DNA from: Manduca sexta
Taxonomy: Eukaryota > Arthropoda > Insecta > Lepidoptera > Sphingidae
Direction of reading: 5' to 3'
NCBI RefSeq assembly: GCF_014839805.1
Contig: NC_051130.1
Coordinates: 5,518,001 to 5,582,000 of the forward strand
Length of the DNA stretch: 64,000 nucleotides
Both the position numbers and the translations under genes were made by a program. The notes beneath the pieces are model-generated. The model did no database searches and had not been told where the DNA came from. It was given only the letters and a program-made list of their open reading frames with translations. This document shows, piece after piece, positions 47,516 to 62,234 of the stretch. The first letter of the stretch is position 1. Every line of letters begins with the position of its first letter.

Positions 47516-50500
47516 AATAGATAATATAAGTAGCTATACAACTGCATAATAAACTATTGTATACTTGTAACAAAGAGATCACAAGGCAAGTAGTCTTCAA
47601 AGACATGAGCAACAAGTATCGTTCAAATGGGCGTCGTGTGGCGACACCGTGGGCGGAGTGTTCATCATTAGTGCTTTATTGAAAACATCTCACAAGCCAA
47701 CCCTATTGATAATATACGACGAAAACATATTGACGCCGCAATTTTTCCACATGATATTGTGTGGGTTCGAATATTGCCATTGTCATTTATCGTAGCGCGC
47801 TAATGAGAGTAATCGCTTATTTGTGATTTTATAAATACGTTTTATGGTAATATATAAAGATATATAGAATTGATGCAAAATTGGTCGCGTACAAGCAACG
47901 GAATATGGAAACATTTATTGTTTGTAGAGTAAACATTATTGATCAATCATAGCGATCGTAGGACGAACATAATAATTGTTTGAACTTAATGACAGATACG
48001 TGACGTTGTAATTTATAACCACGTTGAGCCTTTAATTCCAGGAGAACAGTCGTGCAGACTCACATGTAAAAGCTAGTCCCTCATATAATACACCGAACAC
48101 TACAATTTTAAGAGGGATGAAACAGCGAATGCAGCGCACTGCACAACGTATCAGCACTAGCACTCTACGTCCCACGGCGGCCCAATCCCATACTCGGCGT
48201 CTACTCATATGTATTATTAGGTTCGTTATCTGCTTATTTCGGTGGATAAATTCCCAATGTGAGACGAGGGCGACAAACGGCACCCCGGAAAATGAGGAAA
48301 TGTCACCTCGTTATCTGAAAAGGTTGCAATTTTATTTGAAATCGATATTCACATAAACATTTTTCATCGATCGTGCCGAGTGTGAAGGAACATGCTTTCA
48401 TATGGGTACTCTTTGTTGCCGATACGGATCTCTGAGTTACCACCTTTTACGTGGAATCTAAATGAATTTTATATGATTCTCTCACAAGTCGCGTGTAATT
48501 GGTAACGACTAACGAGGCGCCTTTTAAAAGTACGAAGTCAAAGCTGACAAAAGTATTTTTGTGGAAGTTAGATAGTATAGCATTTTCATAGGAATGTCTG
48601 TGTGATTGGGAGCTTACGCGGATGCTTACCTACGCCCACTATGCGTGTATATTGTAACGTGGTTTCTACGCCGCCGATATTAAATTATACGCACTAAGTA
48701 CAAAAAATATTGTATACTGGGAAATATATTAAATATAATGTATCCACACTGAAACCGTGTAACATGAGCATAGATTAAAACATCGCAAGCTATACAAGGG
48801 AAAATATAATCCATTTCTACTATGTTCTGGTAGTGAACTTACTGTATCAAACACAAACCGATCAACCAAACAGAAAAACAAAAATCGTTCTAAATTTAAA
48901 ATTACAACATAAACATAACAATTCACGGGGTGAAGTCGACACGCTACCTCGCAAGCGGCACACTCGCCCGTGTAACAGCAAAGGGTATGCGATTAACATG
49001 TTAATGCGAGCACAACGCTCGCTAATTACTAGCTTGAGATTAATCCGGACCGACTCGGCGGCTGCCGACGTGTGTTCGGATTAATTCCGCGGAGCGAAGC
49101 GCCAACGCGTGTTTGTTTCACGCGATGTCAATATGATTTCAAAATGGTTTCGGTGCAACGTGCTTGGGTTATAGACAGGCTTACGTTGGTTCGTTTCATA
49201 TTCCGATCGTATTAGAAATTAATAAAAGCTATTTATATTTAACTTATTCTGAGTATGGTGGTACGCACGTACATTGTACAAAACGCGTTTTTATACCAAT
49301 ACAAATCGAACTGTAATAAGTTTCTGAGACTAGGATCGCGTATGATTTTAAGCTATTAAATTATCATTCGAATTTGTTAAATAGTTTTTGGACCAACTCC
49401 GAGGAAAAAGATAAAACAGTCATCGACATGAAAATTTTTTTTATTCATATGATCAAATTAAATTAGAATATAATCAGTATCATAATATCTATAAATTAAT
49501 ATCAACAGAGAACTAAATTTCATTCACGTTGAATCAAATTAAAAGCATCACAGCGATGTAGCGTCCGACAGTCGAAATGAAATTGAACAAATGTTTGTTT
49601 TCCAAAAACATCTGTTACAAAAGACAAAGAGCGATGCGTCGATTAAGTTCTTAAGTAACAATTTCATGGGTAGATCGCCCCAGGAATAATTTAAAGGGAG
49701 GGGCAGACTTCAGTGTCCGGCGGTAAGCGGCTTCTCACGCCGGCCCTTTGACGAACATCAAACGGCGCGAGATTACAAACGCATTAAACATACATGTTAG
49801 AAGAAACAACCAGCGTTTTCTTAATGTTATTTCGTCTATAAATATTTTATCGCCCTCTTAATGGAAAATGTAAATGACGTCACCGGGCGTGCGACAACCG
49901 AACGTTCCGACAACGGCCCATTTAGTTTCCCATCGCTGTGTTCGAACGTGTTTTCTTCACTTCATGTCAGACAAGTATCAGATATATTCCAAATAAAATG
50001 CTGTTCAAACCGCAACCCATGAAAATAATACATATCTCTACTACCATAACAAAATATACATCTATAATATAGTTATTATTATTTACTCGTCTCATTTGTT
50101 ATTACCACTTTATATCATAATCTCTCCCACATCATATTTCACAAATCACGAATCCCATATGCGACCATTTGTCTGTTACTCATTCTAATAAGTTCCAAAT
50201 AAATAATCACGTACACATAACAGGGTGAAGTGTAAGTTGCACCCTTATATCTCACAAGTTCCGTAAAGCAAGCGGCAGTCTGGACCTCAACACGGGCATG
50301 AAACACCACGACGGGAATGCCCATTTACAATTTTCCTTATTACGATGAAATTATTCAAAAGCGAGACGGTAGCGGGGGGACGAAACTGAATCTTGTTGAA
50401 CTAACTCAGTGCAAAATCACTTTCGCCTCGGCCTTTGATCTCGACTGCGCCAAAGGAATGTTATTCAGTAAAAACATGCAAATTCGATAAGGTATAACAC

Positions 50501-53500
50501 AATATTATGGATAGCGGCTGCCGGCGCGTCTGCCTCTTTACAAGAGCGCGCCGCGATCGGGAAATGGCCTCCGATATTGTTTATCAACCGTCGACAGATT
50601 TAACTCGCATGCTGCTTCGTAATGTTACAATGGATAAACCAGTTGAATGCATCAGAATATGAGTATTTAAATTACATATATATTGGATAAAAAAAAAAGC
50701 ATATTATTGTTGATAACTTATGTAACCTTTAGAGGTTCAATTTAACGTCAGTCCAATTTATGTCTTTTTACCGAATATTTTATAAAGCGCTAGTCAATCC
50801 CGTAACCCACATATTTCACGATCAATACCAAGATCAAACTTAGAACAGATTGAACATGTGATTGTCATCTTGCACTAATGTTTTGAGGCCGTAGAAAAAA
50901 CGACACTCCAAAACGAAATAATTATTAATCATATAAGAAATAGTTATAAATATTATCTTTATAGTATATTATTGAATGAAAATACAAAAGAACTAATGCT
51001 CTCGTTGTTTTAAAGTAACGTTTCACAAGAATTAGTAGTTCACATTTATTATTAGTATATTATAAATTTATTTTCAATATAAAATATTTACATACATTTT
51101 ACATGTTTTCGCTGCCTATGAATATTTGATCAACTCTAAGCTATGGAAACATAAAAAGGATGAGCTCAATTACATTATTCACTTTGCCTTTTGACGAAAA
51201 TCACATAATCTACTTTAAATCATCGAGCGTTTTTTCTTTCTTCATTATAATAAATTATGTTTCATTGGATACTGAGAATATAGGAGCGCCTACTTAATAT
51301 TACTGAAATTTTAAAATTCGTTCCACACAAACTGTCTTAACGTGCGGATATTTTGTATCACATTCGATATACGAATAACAATATATGTATATTTATATAT
51401 TATACACAACTAAATGACGGTGTATTGGGCTCGCGTGGGAGCTGCGCTCGTTGCTCTGAAACGCTAGATGTCTCCTAACTCCCAATACCTGCACTAACAG
51501 GATAAATTGACAATGTGGTAGCACGACTTTGGCCAAACGATAATTACTATAACTAGGTGCCTCGTAATCATTTCGCTTCATTGATCTACAGGCAATCTCA
51601 CTCCATCTGGTGATTTTTATACCATCACAAGAACTTATCAACGAAAAACTAAGCATCTCAATGAGGCAATGTCGCAACGCATTAAACAAAACTGGTGCGA
51701 GTGGGGTGTAATGGAAAGGCGCCGAAACGACCCGGTCGGCCGCAGGAATCCGCAACCCCGGCAGGGTGTGTCACTAACGAAATGAAATTCCACCAGCATA
51801 CCGCCGGCCGCGCGCCGACTGCGTCCGAGACCTCTATAGACAATACAAACTATCTCATACATATTCGCAATGTGATATGACCATTCAATAATCATCAAAC
51901 GTCACATGAAGCTAAATTAAACTCTAATTTTTAGATCTGGTGACCAATTTAACTGGCTTAGAGAGGATGCAGGTGGTCAGAATTTCTAGCATATAAACAC
52001 GCCCAAAAAACTTAAAAGTGTAGACATCATAATGGTTAGTTTAGGCTATGATTTTAAAAAGAATATTTTCTTGTTATCTCACACTTTTATTTTCTATTTG
52101 TCGTAGCATATTTAATTATTAACTCGTTTTATTTTCAATTCAACAATAGCAAAACAGAAACAATATTCCACCCAAACACAACCACAATATATTAACTTGG
52201 AATAATTTTTAACAATTACGCGAGCTGCTACAGAAATTGACTAGTTCCGTATTGCATTTGACAGCATTTCATAGCGCTCATCAGGCGAATAGGAAGCAAT
52301 GCTATTTATACTAATTAATTTGGGAACGTGGGTACACCCATTCGTTGATACAGACAGGAGTTTTTGAACACGTATTACTCTAGCGAAATGTTAAACAACT
52401 GTGCGGCATGATACAGAATTCGTGTATTTCGGAAATATATTCGAAAAAAACCTTTGTTCCCAAAAATAAATTTATTTAACTCACTACATTATTCCCTTCA
52501 GATAATTTATCGTTAGGAAATGACAAATATTAATTTAGACTGAGGTAAGTAAGCTGTAATCATTATAAACTAATAAAATTTAAAAAATCAGTTGAATGGT
52601 TTAAGGTATCTCCTTGTACAATCTGTACCTCTTTATCAGAAAAGTATTGTTAATATTTTATATATAAAAATAATATTTATATATTTAATCCAACATTTTT
52701 GTCCTATACCGAATGCCGAGTGAGTAGAGTAAGTTAGTGCCGATACTAATCGAGACGGCAAGTTGCCGTGGAGTTTGACAAATGCGGTTCAACGCACAAA
52801 CTCCTCCTCCGAGGAGTCCTCCGAGTTTCAATACAAACTTAATCCCGATATAGTCGCCGACTGACAAGGAAATTGGCCAATTGCATGGTGTGAATATTTT
52901 ATTGGTAGTTAGTTATGTTATGCTGATGCAGAAGTTTAATTTGAAAATGAAAGAGAATAATGCTCATTATAATAAGTGAGATATCAAGTAAAATATGTAC
53001 TGATTTGTGTGGGTAGAAGCTATTTATTAATATTTGATTTATTTATTATACGTAACATAAGTTAACAAAAGACGTATCCTATATCGATAAATTAGAGATA
53101 ATAATGATATCTAAACATCGTTATACTAGATTTCACATATGTTCCACAAATAAATAAAACAAAATCATAAACTCTATAATAACATTGTAATGCTATACAT
53201 GATATAGAACATACGTATCACAAACTATACAGAATAGTGAATACGTCAGATTAAGTTTCCTCTGTGCGAGCATTTCCCAAATTTCAACCATTCAACATGT
53301 GATCTCACAACACAATAGAACTGCATCAGAATCTCACAGTTCCGTCTGGGACAAGCTCACACTGCAAAGATACAAGGAAGTTGGCCCGGGTTCGTGCCAA
53401 TTCCATATTAGTAACATTGCATCGATCAGGTTTAAGTTAGTGCCAGTTCTAAATCGCCCAGATCGTCGACTATAAGACTTCACTACTCTCGGTTACGAGA

Positions 53501-54881
53501 AACCCTTGAAGAAAGAAAGGTTTGGAATACTTGGCACAATGCATTTAAAAAGTTTTCTATCGAACTTTCCGAGAAAAATTACAACTCATAAAATTGTATG
53601 GTTTCGCCTTTGTAGTTAAATTGAAATTGAAAACATGTATTTCGAAAACGTAATAAATGGGTTAAATTAATTAAATTTATAAATAAGTTCGAAATTGAGT
53701 GAAATCAAATTGTCGACCGTAGCACTTTGTCGTAGCTAATTCGTAGCTTCGTAGACGCATCGTAGCCGCCGTAGCACTCAGTCACGTGCGCGGCTATCAC
53801 GAAACGTTTTTACCGCATTTCCGTTTTTGAACAGCCCACGTGCCTTTGTCGACTTCGTAAAATTTGAATTCTTACGAATTTAAATTCTTAAATTCAACAA
53901 AATTTAAGTTAAGGAAAAACATTAGCCTTTTATGCCTGATCTTAAATGACGGACATCTGTAAAAGTTATATAAACAGAGACTGTATATAAGAACATGCCA
54001 CAATCATTTACCCTAGCTACATTAATTATGTATAATTACATTGAAGGAGCTCGATTAGAGCTGCATATAATGTGTCACGAGAGTGGACGACGCGCGGCCC
54101 CGTTGTTTGTCCGCTACAAGATGTGTGTCGGTGATGTTATTAAATTCCCGTCTTTTCCCCCTAATCTCGTTGTCGACACGGCCCGCGGGTCCTCATCGGA
54201 AATGGCATTATTTCCCGGCCGAGAGCCCAGAGCGAACACCGGATATTCTCTGCTACCAGTAGCGCACCAACAATAAACACACCCTCAAAACTGTACGTTG
54301 CGAAATTTCAGCTATTTCCCTAAAATTAATTTATATTTATTAGAAAATATTTACTTAGAAAAAAACAAATCATTGAGTAAATTTATTTTAAAAGATATAG
54401 GCAAAGTGAAAATGTTACATTACCCATCACACCACACATGTTAAATTAACGAAATAAAACAATAATAAAATAATAATCTGCCAACAAATAATTTAATCTC
54501 ATTAGAGGCAGCGGCTAATGAAGTGTGCCGACATAAGTCAGCCTCGCTAATGAAATGAAACACAATCCTTGTTTACTTTAGCCATTCAACCAGGTATTGT
54601 GTTCGGTGGATGGTTTATATTGCGTTCCCGTAACGGGTTATCACAATATTTTCATACGCCGCCGGAATTTTGGACGGAATATTCGATATTTCCACTTGAC
54701 ATGAAAACAAATCAAACGTAATACGAACCGCCGATAATGCATCAACGCTAATGTAAAATATTATGCATGTTTTAAGGTTTAAATTGTTTCACTGTTTTAT
54801 TAATACTAGCCGTCGTCCAGTGATCGAAATTCGAGCGTCGAAATTAATATATATATATAACTACATATTATACATAATGAT
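47516..54881. other. no gene recognised; probable intron or 5' flank of membralin
   Basis: About 7.4 kb without a supported exon, checked in particular for the preceding membralin segments on the minus strand. GC-rich patches lie at about 48940-49100, 49690-49760, 50515-50560, 51710-51830 and 54080-54260. Open frames (51393-51755 minus, 53995-54276 plus) have no recognisable domains, and several overlap others on the opposite strand. Confidence 0.4.
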
Positions 54882-55050
54882 TTCTTATGTTTACGCGAAT
54901 GTTAGACATTGAAATTAAACTAATTTTCCGGATTCTACTCAGGTGTCAGTCCCCCCCGTGACCATGAAGGCTGCAAAGTCTTCGAAACGTCGGGAGTAAA
55001 ATAAAAAACAAAAAACCGCGATAGAATCCGGAAAATTAGTTTAATTTCAA
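54882..55050. mobile_element. hairpin MITE with 30-bp terminal inverted repeats
   Basis: TTGAAATTAAACTAATTTTC plus CGGATTCTAC (54909-54938) is the inverse of ATAGAATCCG plus GAAAATTAGTTTAATTTCAA (55021-55050), matching at 29 of 30 positions. The 82-bp interior contains CGTGACCATGAAGGCTGCAA and CTTCGAAACGTCG. The upstream 27 bp (TTCTTATGTTTACGCGAATG...) are also shared with the copy at 11883-12020, so the repeat unit may extend beyond the hairpin. There is no coding capacity. The near-perfect arms suggest a fairly recent insertion. Confidence 0.8.
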
Positions 55051-55192
55051 TACATATTATACATCAATTTTATGTATGTATTTGCATTTTTTTTTCTTTA
55101 TATACCTTTAATTATGCCAAATCTCACACTTCCATATGCGCAATATGCTTAAAAAGGGGTACAAAATGTTTTCTTTATGTATTCATATTATA

Positions 55193-56502
55193 TACCTAGT
55201 CTTGCCATAAATATTGTAATAAAGAAAAAAGAAAATTGTTAACTGCAAATAACATTTATTACTTTTACAGTGTGTCAGTTTAATACATAAATATAAAACA
55301 ATTAAAAATATAAAAAGCTTATTCGAAGTGGTCTCCATTGGCTGCAATACAGTCCTTTAAACGATGAGGCCAGTTATCAATAGAAGCACGCACTCTTTCC
55401 ATGGGAAAATTCTTCACTGCCAATCGTATAGATTGTTTTAGGGACTCCAAATTATCATGGCGTTTAGAGCAAGCTGTACTCTCTAAAACTGACCACAAAT
55501 CATAATCCAGCGGATTAAGATCGGGACTAGACGACGGCCAGTCTTCAGCTCTGATGAAGTCCGAAACGTTCGATTCCAACCAAGACTGCGTGGACCGAGC
55601 TTTATGACCCGGCGCCGAGTCTTGCTGGAAGGACCATACTTGGTTATTGAACATGGTGATGTTAAGGGGCTTAACTACCTTCTCAAGAATGGTATCTTGA
55701 TACACTTGTGCCGATGTTTTGATACCTTTTTCACAAAAATATGGCTCAGTCACTCCTTCATAGCTAACACCCCACCAAACCATCACTGAAGTCGGATAAT
55801 GTCCACGTTGCACTCTGTCGACTAATTGGGAAGCTTCCTTAGAGCTTTGAGCATAAATACGGTCATTTTGTTTGTTAAAATGTTGCTCAATTGTAAAAAT
55901 TTTCTCATCCGTAAACAAAATTTTTCTGTGACCTCCCTTTGCGTACCGCTTCAGTAGTTGTTTCGATTTTACCACCCTATTCTTCTTTAAATTATCAGTT
56001 AAGAAATGGCCAGTGCGTCTCTTATAGGCTGCAAGTCCTAAGTCATCTTTTAAAATACGCGACATGGTTCTAGGTGCTATCTTCATTTCCCGAGATAAAA
56101 TCTTTTGCTTTCGGACAGGATTTCTTCGAATTCTTTCCCTTACTGCTTTGACCACCTTTTTCGTACGAACACTACGTGGACGGCCAGATCTTTTCTGTCA
56201 CAAACAGAGGAGGTCTCATTGTACCTATTAATAGCCCGGTACACAAACATTTTACTAATACCAAGTGTATGGAGAGTTTTAAAAATTGCATTTGGCTCCA
56301 TACCTACTTTGTGTAATGCTATCACAGCGATTCGGTTCTCTTTATCACCCCACACCATTTTAATATCGCAAAATATTTTACAATGTATTGGCGCCAAAAT
56401 GAGAAAACACAATGAACAATCGTATAAAAATGACAGATTCGAAATTCAAATGTAATATTTTTTTATAATTAAGTGTAACAGTATTTATGGCCAGACTAAG
56501 TA
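55193..56502 (-). mobile_element. maT-type (DD37D) mariner element
   Basis: A 1.31-kb Tc1/mariner-superfamily DNA transposon. Ends are terminal inverted repeats: TACCTAGTCTTGCCATAAAT at 55193 and, read from the other end, TACTTAGTCTGGCCATAAAT at 56502. They continue as ATATTGT and ACTGTTA and differ at only a few bases over about 30. Both ends are bordered by TA, the usual target duplication of the superfamily. One reading frame (55319-56358) fills the interior, with about 130 bp of non-coding DNA on each side. The element is nearly complete but probably immobile on its own because of a frameshift. It lies on the membralin side of the window, in presumed intron or 5' flank. Confidence 0.92.
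55319..56358 (-). pseudogene. maT mariner transposase, one frameshift
   Basis: Transposase of the element at 55193-56502: it binds the terminal repeats and catalyses cut-and-paste transposition. The N-terminal part (from MVWGDKENR at 56358) contains helix-turn-helix DNA-binding sequence. The C-terminal part, in another frame, carries the catalytic core: FTDEKIF (first Asp), SFQQDSAPGHKA (second Asp) and SPDLNPLDYDLW (third Asp). Exactly 37 residues separate the second and third Asp, the DD37D signature of the maT family. The frames meet at a T run (plus strand 56191-56194, an A run in the gene). One missing base would explain the shift, since the 1,040-bp span is one short of 347 codons. The GRPR linker lies just past the break. 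No other stop interrupts the frame, so inactivation looks recent. Confidence 0.9.
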
Positions 56503-59500
56503 TAATAAAAACCACAGTCAGTATTCTGATTCGTCTATTTTATTTTTTAACCATGTAATAATATAATACTTTTGTACCTAGCAGTTCAAGCGTCGATAGC
56601 CCCCATAAAATTATTTTTACCTTACTACATGAATGAAAATAATATTATCAAATAGACGCATTCAACCCATAATTTTGCAGTAACAATGTCTTCGGCACGC
56701 TCGTCGAAAGTCCACATAGCAAATAGATATTTAAACCGAAACAAATAATGGTAATTTAATTAGCTACATCCTTTATTAAATAATTCTTTAAGCTTTAAAT
56801 ACATCGCAAAAAACATTTATTTATTTTTTGAAATCATTAATTAGTAAAATAATCCTCTTTCGCGAAGAGTTCTCGAAATACGTGGGGGCTCTTGTAGAAA
56901 CTGAATAATCGTCTTACGTTTTCCACTTCACAATGTACAATTTTACGTGGAAAATATGTTTATTTTATATAATCCCAAGAAAAACACGGCAACAATACGT
57001 ATTTATCGTTAATTCTCATAACAAATAAGCTGTTGTGTTCTTTAGAAAGTGAAAAGTATTGAAGCGCGCTTCATAGACATGTTTCGTTACTCTCACGTCC
57101 CCGATATTAGACGCCCGCCACTCACATTGTATGGAAAATCGCCACCTGCGAAGGCTTATAAGTTTGTCCGTTTCCATTTTATGATTACTTCCACCCAATA
57201 ATTTTGTCTCATTGTGCGAATGTCTGCTTCTTTTTAAATTTTAGGTACGAGCGAAAGAAATATCAATGTTATTTGTTTAGTAGAATATTTACACACAATA
57301 CGGATCTTATTTTGTTGTATCGACAATGATAAAGTTTCGGAGACATAAACGTTGAGTTTTAATTTGTCTTTGAATACTTCTAGAAATCACAGCAATATTA
57401 TTAACAAATAAGTCCATGAAATTGTCAATTACAAAAATAAATTTATAAAAATATTGTCGTCCCATAACTAAGGTGGTATGGTAATTTTAAGGTGTCCTTA
57501 TACCGCTTTATTCTTAAAAACATTGCACTTTAGATTGCATGCAGTTATGATTATGAAGCATTGCTTGTAGTATTCTAGTTTACTGCTATAGTGCTCAGGC
57601 CCGAGCGGTGCATTGTTATTTCTTAGTAGAGTGCTGAAATATTGCAGCGGCGTGCTTTCAAAAGGTAACCGTAGCTCCGCGAAAACGATCTCTACTGCGA
57701 CCACTTTAGAGAAGACAAGAAATGTTCATTTTGAATTTGGATTTTGGCTCAAACCCTTGTGTTATTGTAAAATGAGACGTATTTGGTTGATGATAGGGCC
57801 CGTTTTGGGGAATGTGGCGTGCTGTGGAGCAGGTGCGGAGTGCGCTGAAGACGTGGTGTGAATCACGCCTGTTGCACCGCGCCGCATACATCTTGTCTCA
57901 CTCAGCTTGTCATGCCTTGTTATTCTTTTTATATGTTTAGTATATTACTGCATGTTATTTTAAAGTTTATTTTCGGTATTCTTGCATTTGTATTTTAATT
58001 CTGAAGTTATAAAAATAAATATACGCTCGTAATTTATCTTGCAAACGAGGATTCAAGCTAATAAAATATCAGAGCTTAAAATAACAATATACATGTTATA
58101 CAAATAGCAGATATCACGGTATTACATGCCTTTGACACGTTACCTCTTTGTGTTACCATCTAAAGCACCAACACAGATTACCTGTAATTGACCGTTAGCG
58201 GTCAAAACGGTAACATGGTCGCATATTGTGGGCAGTCCATTAAGTTCTCAATGTCACCGTACAATGGCTCACAATGGGCGCGACGGACGCCTGATGCTTC
58301 GGTTTCAAGTAACATTATGGGAATAAGGGTTGCCGCACACACATCACCGTCACGCCTCTGTCCTGAGCTCTATAAGAAATCATGCAGTGACGCACAGTGA
58401 TCAACAATGAAGAACTAGCTAGTAAACATCTATAGCTGGCTCTTCATTTCATTGAGTATATAATTTGTGATCGCCAAAGCAATGCTGTCCAAACTCTAAG
58501 TTAGTTCGTATCATCTACATATCATCCTACCGATAGCAGGCTGTTCATACAGGTGCCAAATCTCGAGAAGGCTAAGCATAAGTACTAAGTTATTGATATG
58601 TCTGGGTTTCGTGCCTACAGTGTTTAGGCGGTGATTATTCGGTGCCGGATTCATAACATATAAAAAAAAAACTTAAATCACACTTCCTTTTTTATAAACA
58701 CAAACCTACTTCATTATCATTTTATTTCGCAGAATATGACTACTTTTATTCTGTACTTTATGCAGTTCGCGGACACTTCAACTATCGATTGATGACAACT
58801 TTTCCGTGACGCTAGTGAAACAGAATAGGGAGGTACTCCAAGTAACTGCACTCAAGCCGTTTCGGCTGGTAGTTCGGCTTGTTCAAACAACTCGACGGCA
58901 GCACCAGTGCGTCAAACATATCAGTTACCGGGGCGGCAACGGCGCGAGCCTTACAGCGCCGTATTTGCGCGAACAAACATAGAGGAAGGGTGAAGTAAAA
59001 AATGGAGAAACGTGGCCCGAATAAACACACAGGAGAAATAACGACATCAAACAATAATTGAAATCATAGCCCGCCGCCTCCGTCGTCTCCGCCGCGCCGC
59101 CGTTTGGGGAGCGGCTCTAATGCCTCGTTGAGTGTCGCACGCGTGCCGTTCATGTCTATTGTCGCTAACTGCGAACGCATCGTAGTCTCTATTTACAACT
59201 TTATATTTTAATACGGCGCAATAACATAAATATTGGATTGTTTCTTATGCCAAACACAAAATTTTTGCATTATTTTTATTATAGTCGCATAGATTTATTT
59301 ATATTAATAAAATAATTACTGATATTTCTACACAAAAATTTACAACAAATTTCGTTCATAATTATTGATAATAAAATCAAATAACGTACACATAAAAAGA
59401 ATAACATTTCGTACGCGGTTGTATACACACGTCGTGGCTATTAATCTCGGCAAATCGAATAAAAGGTTAATACAGGCTCGCCAGCGAGGGTGAGGAAAGA

Positions 59501-62234
59501 TTGGCCGCGGACTCAATGAGCGGCCGGGCTCTCGGCAGCGGCGATACCATTATTAGTGAGTTAACTCAATTTGCGGCATATTGTTTGAGAGGAGCTTAAT
59601 AACAGAGGCGAGAGGTTGAGAGCATCGCCATGACTACCCTTGATCCTAGCCGCGTCTCGCGTAAAATAGTATACTTGCGAGGCAAAGGTTCTGAAAATAA
59701 CGGTAACACTCATTCATGATGTATAAGGTGAATACTTTAACTTGATAAAGTGCATTTGGCTACTTTAAAAGACAGCTGTTTACATATTTCAAAGATTTCT
59801 ATAGGCTTGTGACAAATAGCGAGAAAACTTGTTTAAATTTAACATTAACTAATCATACATGCAGATATGTTCAATAAAATAAGTCTATATAAAAGATCCA
59901 AAACATAGTAGGTACATGACACTACCCTACTCCGATCCTAACTTTTATTAAATAAAAGTAAACTGTATGTACTGTAACGTTACCAATTATACTTATATAC
60001 TCTGTTAACGTTACTAATGTCTTTCTAATTAGTCTGTGGTTATAATGTGAATGATTTTCAGGGCAGGCCTTAATCGCCGCAGTACAGCAGAATCAATTTC
60101 AGCGTAGTAGGAAGAAATTAAAATCGAAGACGTTTTGGGAAGCTGTAACAAATGCCACCGGGATCTGCAATTAATTTGTCCATTGGGGGTATTTAACGGT
60201 ACGTTGGCTTATTTACACCGTCGAGTCTTCTTCGCTTGGCCGCAAGAACGACTTACAACAAAATTCAACACATCGGAAAATAGGTGTCATGAAAATTTCA
60301 ACTTAAACCGACCGTGATAACGTTCACGGAACGGACCACCAGTTTCCGATGCAAATTGTAAACATTTCGCAGTAAATTATTAAAACGAGCTGTCGAACAA
60401 CCGAAATTAATTGAAAGTATTCACTTAGAATTTGCAACGGGGCCGAAGCGGCTCTTGTAGTTCATTGGTTAGTGGGTCGACGAGTTTCGAGAGCGGACTT
60501 GTATCGACGTAACGATGTTTGAAATTGCCCTATTATCGACCTTATGTCTACCCTAGTAGGTACACACTATAGACAAATTGTTTAAAACATTTTATAGGTT
60601 ATACTAATGGAAGCACTTAAAAGCACTTTAAACATTTTTCATGGATTTTCAGCTGAAAATAATGCGGTAGACATGCCAAAGAGTTCCGAATCTGCGGTAT
60701 TATTACCTTATGGAACTATAGGTCTTCGTAAAATATTTTATGGCCTTCGCCGGCATACGAGCAAGTGGGTCACCGTATGTCGAGTGATCTCCATCGCCTA
60801 TAAACGCCCACAATACCAGAATAATGAAGGATGTACTACCGGCCTTAAAGGAAAGGAATAGGGATTAGGTAGGTAGTAACAATATCTAGATTACTTATAC
60901 AACAAAAATCCGTCATTTCACATTAGTTTTACGTAATCCGGCTTAAATAAAATTAAAACGCATTTTAATTCAAATACAGAGTATAGATTATATATTAATA
61001 CACTGTAATACAAATATTAATACCAATGAAATCAACAAATTATAACGCCACCAAATAACACGGAGCGTGTCAAATCGCATCAACTTTAATGCGGTGTGAA
61101 GAAAAAAGTTGACAAGTCTTTCGTAAAGCGTTCAAGCATTTCGTTAAATAGCATTAGTGGTACAATATTTTATGCAGCGTCGGCTGACAGCGCGCGGGGC
61201 GCAGAGTGGCGGGGACAGCGCTGCGGGGTTCCGGATGTCATGGAAAAATTGCTACTTCCGAGCCGGGGCCCGCACAAAAGCGGCTGTCTGCGATTTTATT
61301 ATCAAGCGTAGTGACCCACACGGCGCTCTGTTACAAGCAGTCTATCAAAATATACGACAGCTCTTTTAGTGGATTGCAGCTGTTATATATCCACTGGTGT
61401 CAAGTTGTTTTTTAAGTGTAAGATTGTATGTTTTCTGCTAAGTATACACTCATATATTGCGTGGACGCCTACAAATTATATTACGATATTTTGTTTAGTC
61501 AATTTGCTGCGCTTGAAATAATTTTTATATTAAAATATATAGATGCTGAGTTTTCCTAACTTGGGGTTATATTATAGCTATACGTTATAATATTTTAATT
61601 ATTGTAATCGCAGTATTAAGTCGTGTTAAGTATTATGTATGTTCTGACTTTCCTATCTATTGCTCTGATATGCATAACAGAAAGTTACAAACTCGCAACG
61701 CGTAACATCATTCCAGGAAATTAAATGCTCAAATGAATACCACGGAATTACAGAATACTTAGTTATATGTTTATAATAACTCCAAACATGAAATCCGAAA
61801 CGTGCACGTGTTTTAGACGAACACTGGGCGCAACATACAACCACTCGATGCAATATGAGAAATTAATCGGCTTTGCAGCTTCGATAGTCCGCAGTGAACC
61901 TCCGAAATGAGCTTATATCGTGTGTGAGCTGATTCGCCCAGAGGTTCATTTAGCATATATAACACGGAATAATAATATGTCCGTAGTATTCATAAAAGAT
62001 GCGGCTCAAAAATCTATATTTTTGGAATATTAGCTAGGATCTACTTAACACTCCCATAGATATAATATACTTGTTAACGTAAATTATTAACAAAATTGTG
62101 ACAAATCATGTCGTGAGGTACATCTTTTACTTGTCACAGGAAACAATTATTTACCTTACCACAATGATTTAGTGTACCATATTCAAAAAATGGCACAACA
62201 GTGTTAAGAAGACTACAACGGAGATGTTGATGCT
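56503..62234. other. no gene recognised; AT-rich with GC-rich islands
   Basis: No supported exon or RNA gene. GC-rich patches lie at 57830-57890, 59070-59110 (CCGCCGCCTCCGTCGTCTCC), 59480-59550 (CTCGCCAGCGAGGGTGAGG, GCGGCCGGGCTCTCGGCAGC) and 61180-61290. Three overlapping open frames at 61096-61415 arise from the last patch and translate to unrelated, unrecognisable peptides. It could be upstream intron or 5' flank of membralin. Confidence 0.4.

Noticed and set aside
51393..51755. 120-codon minus-strand open frame
   Set aside because: No domain or familiar motif, and overlapped by open frames on both strands in a GC-richer patch. Insufficient support as a gene.
61096..61415. Three overlapping plus-strand open frames
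   Set aside because: All three phases are open because of a GC-rich patch. None gives a recognisable protein.
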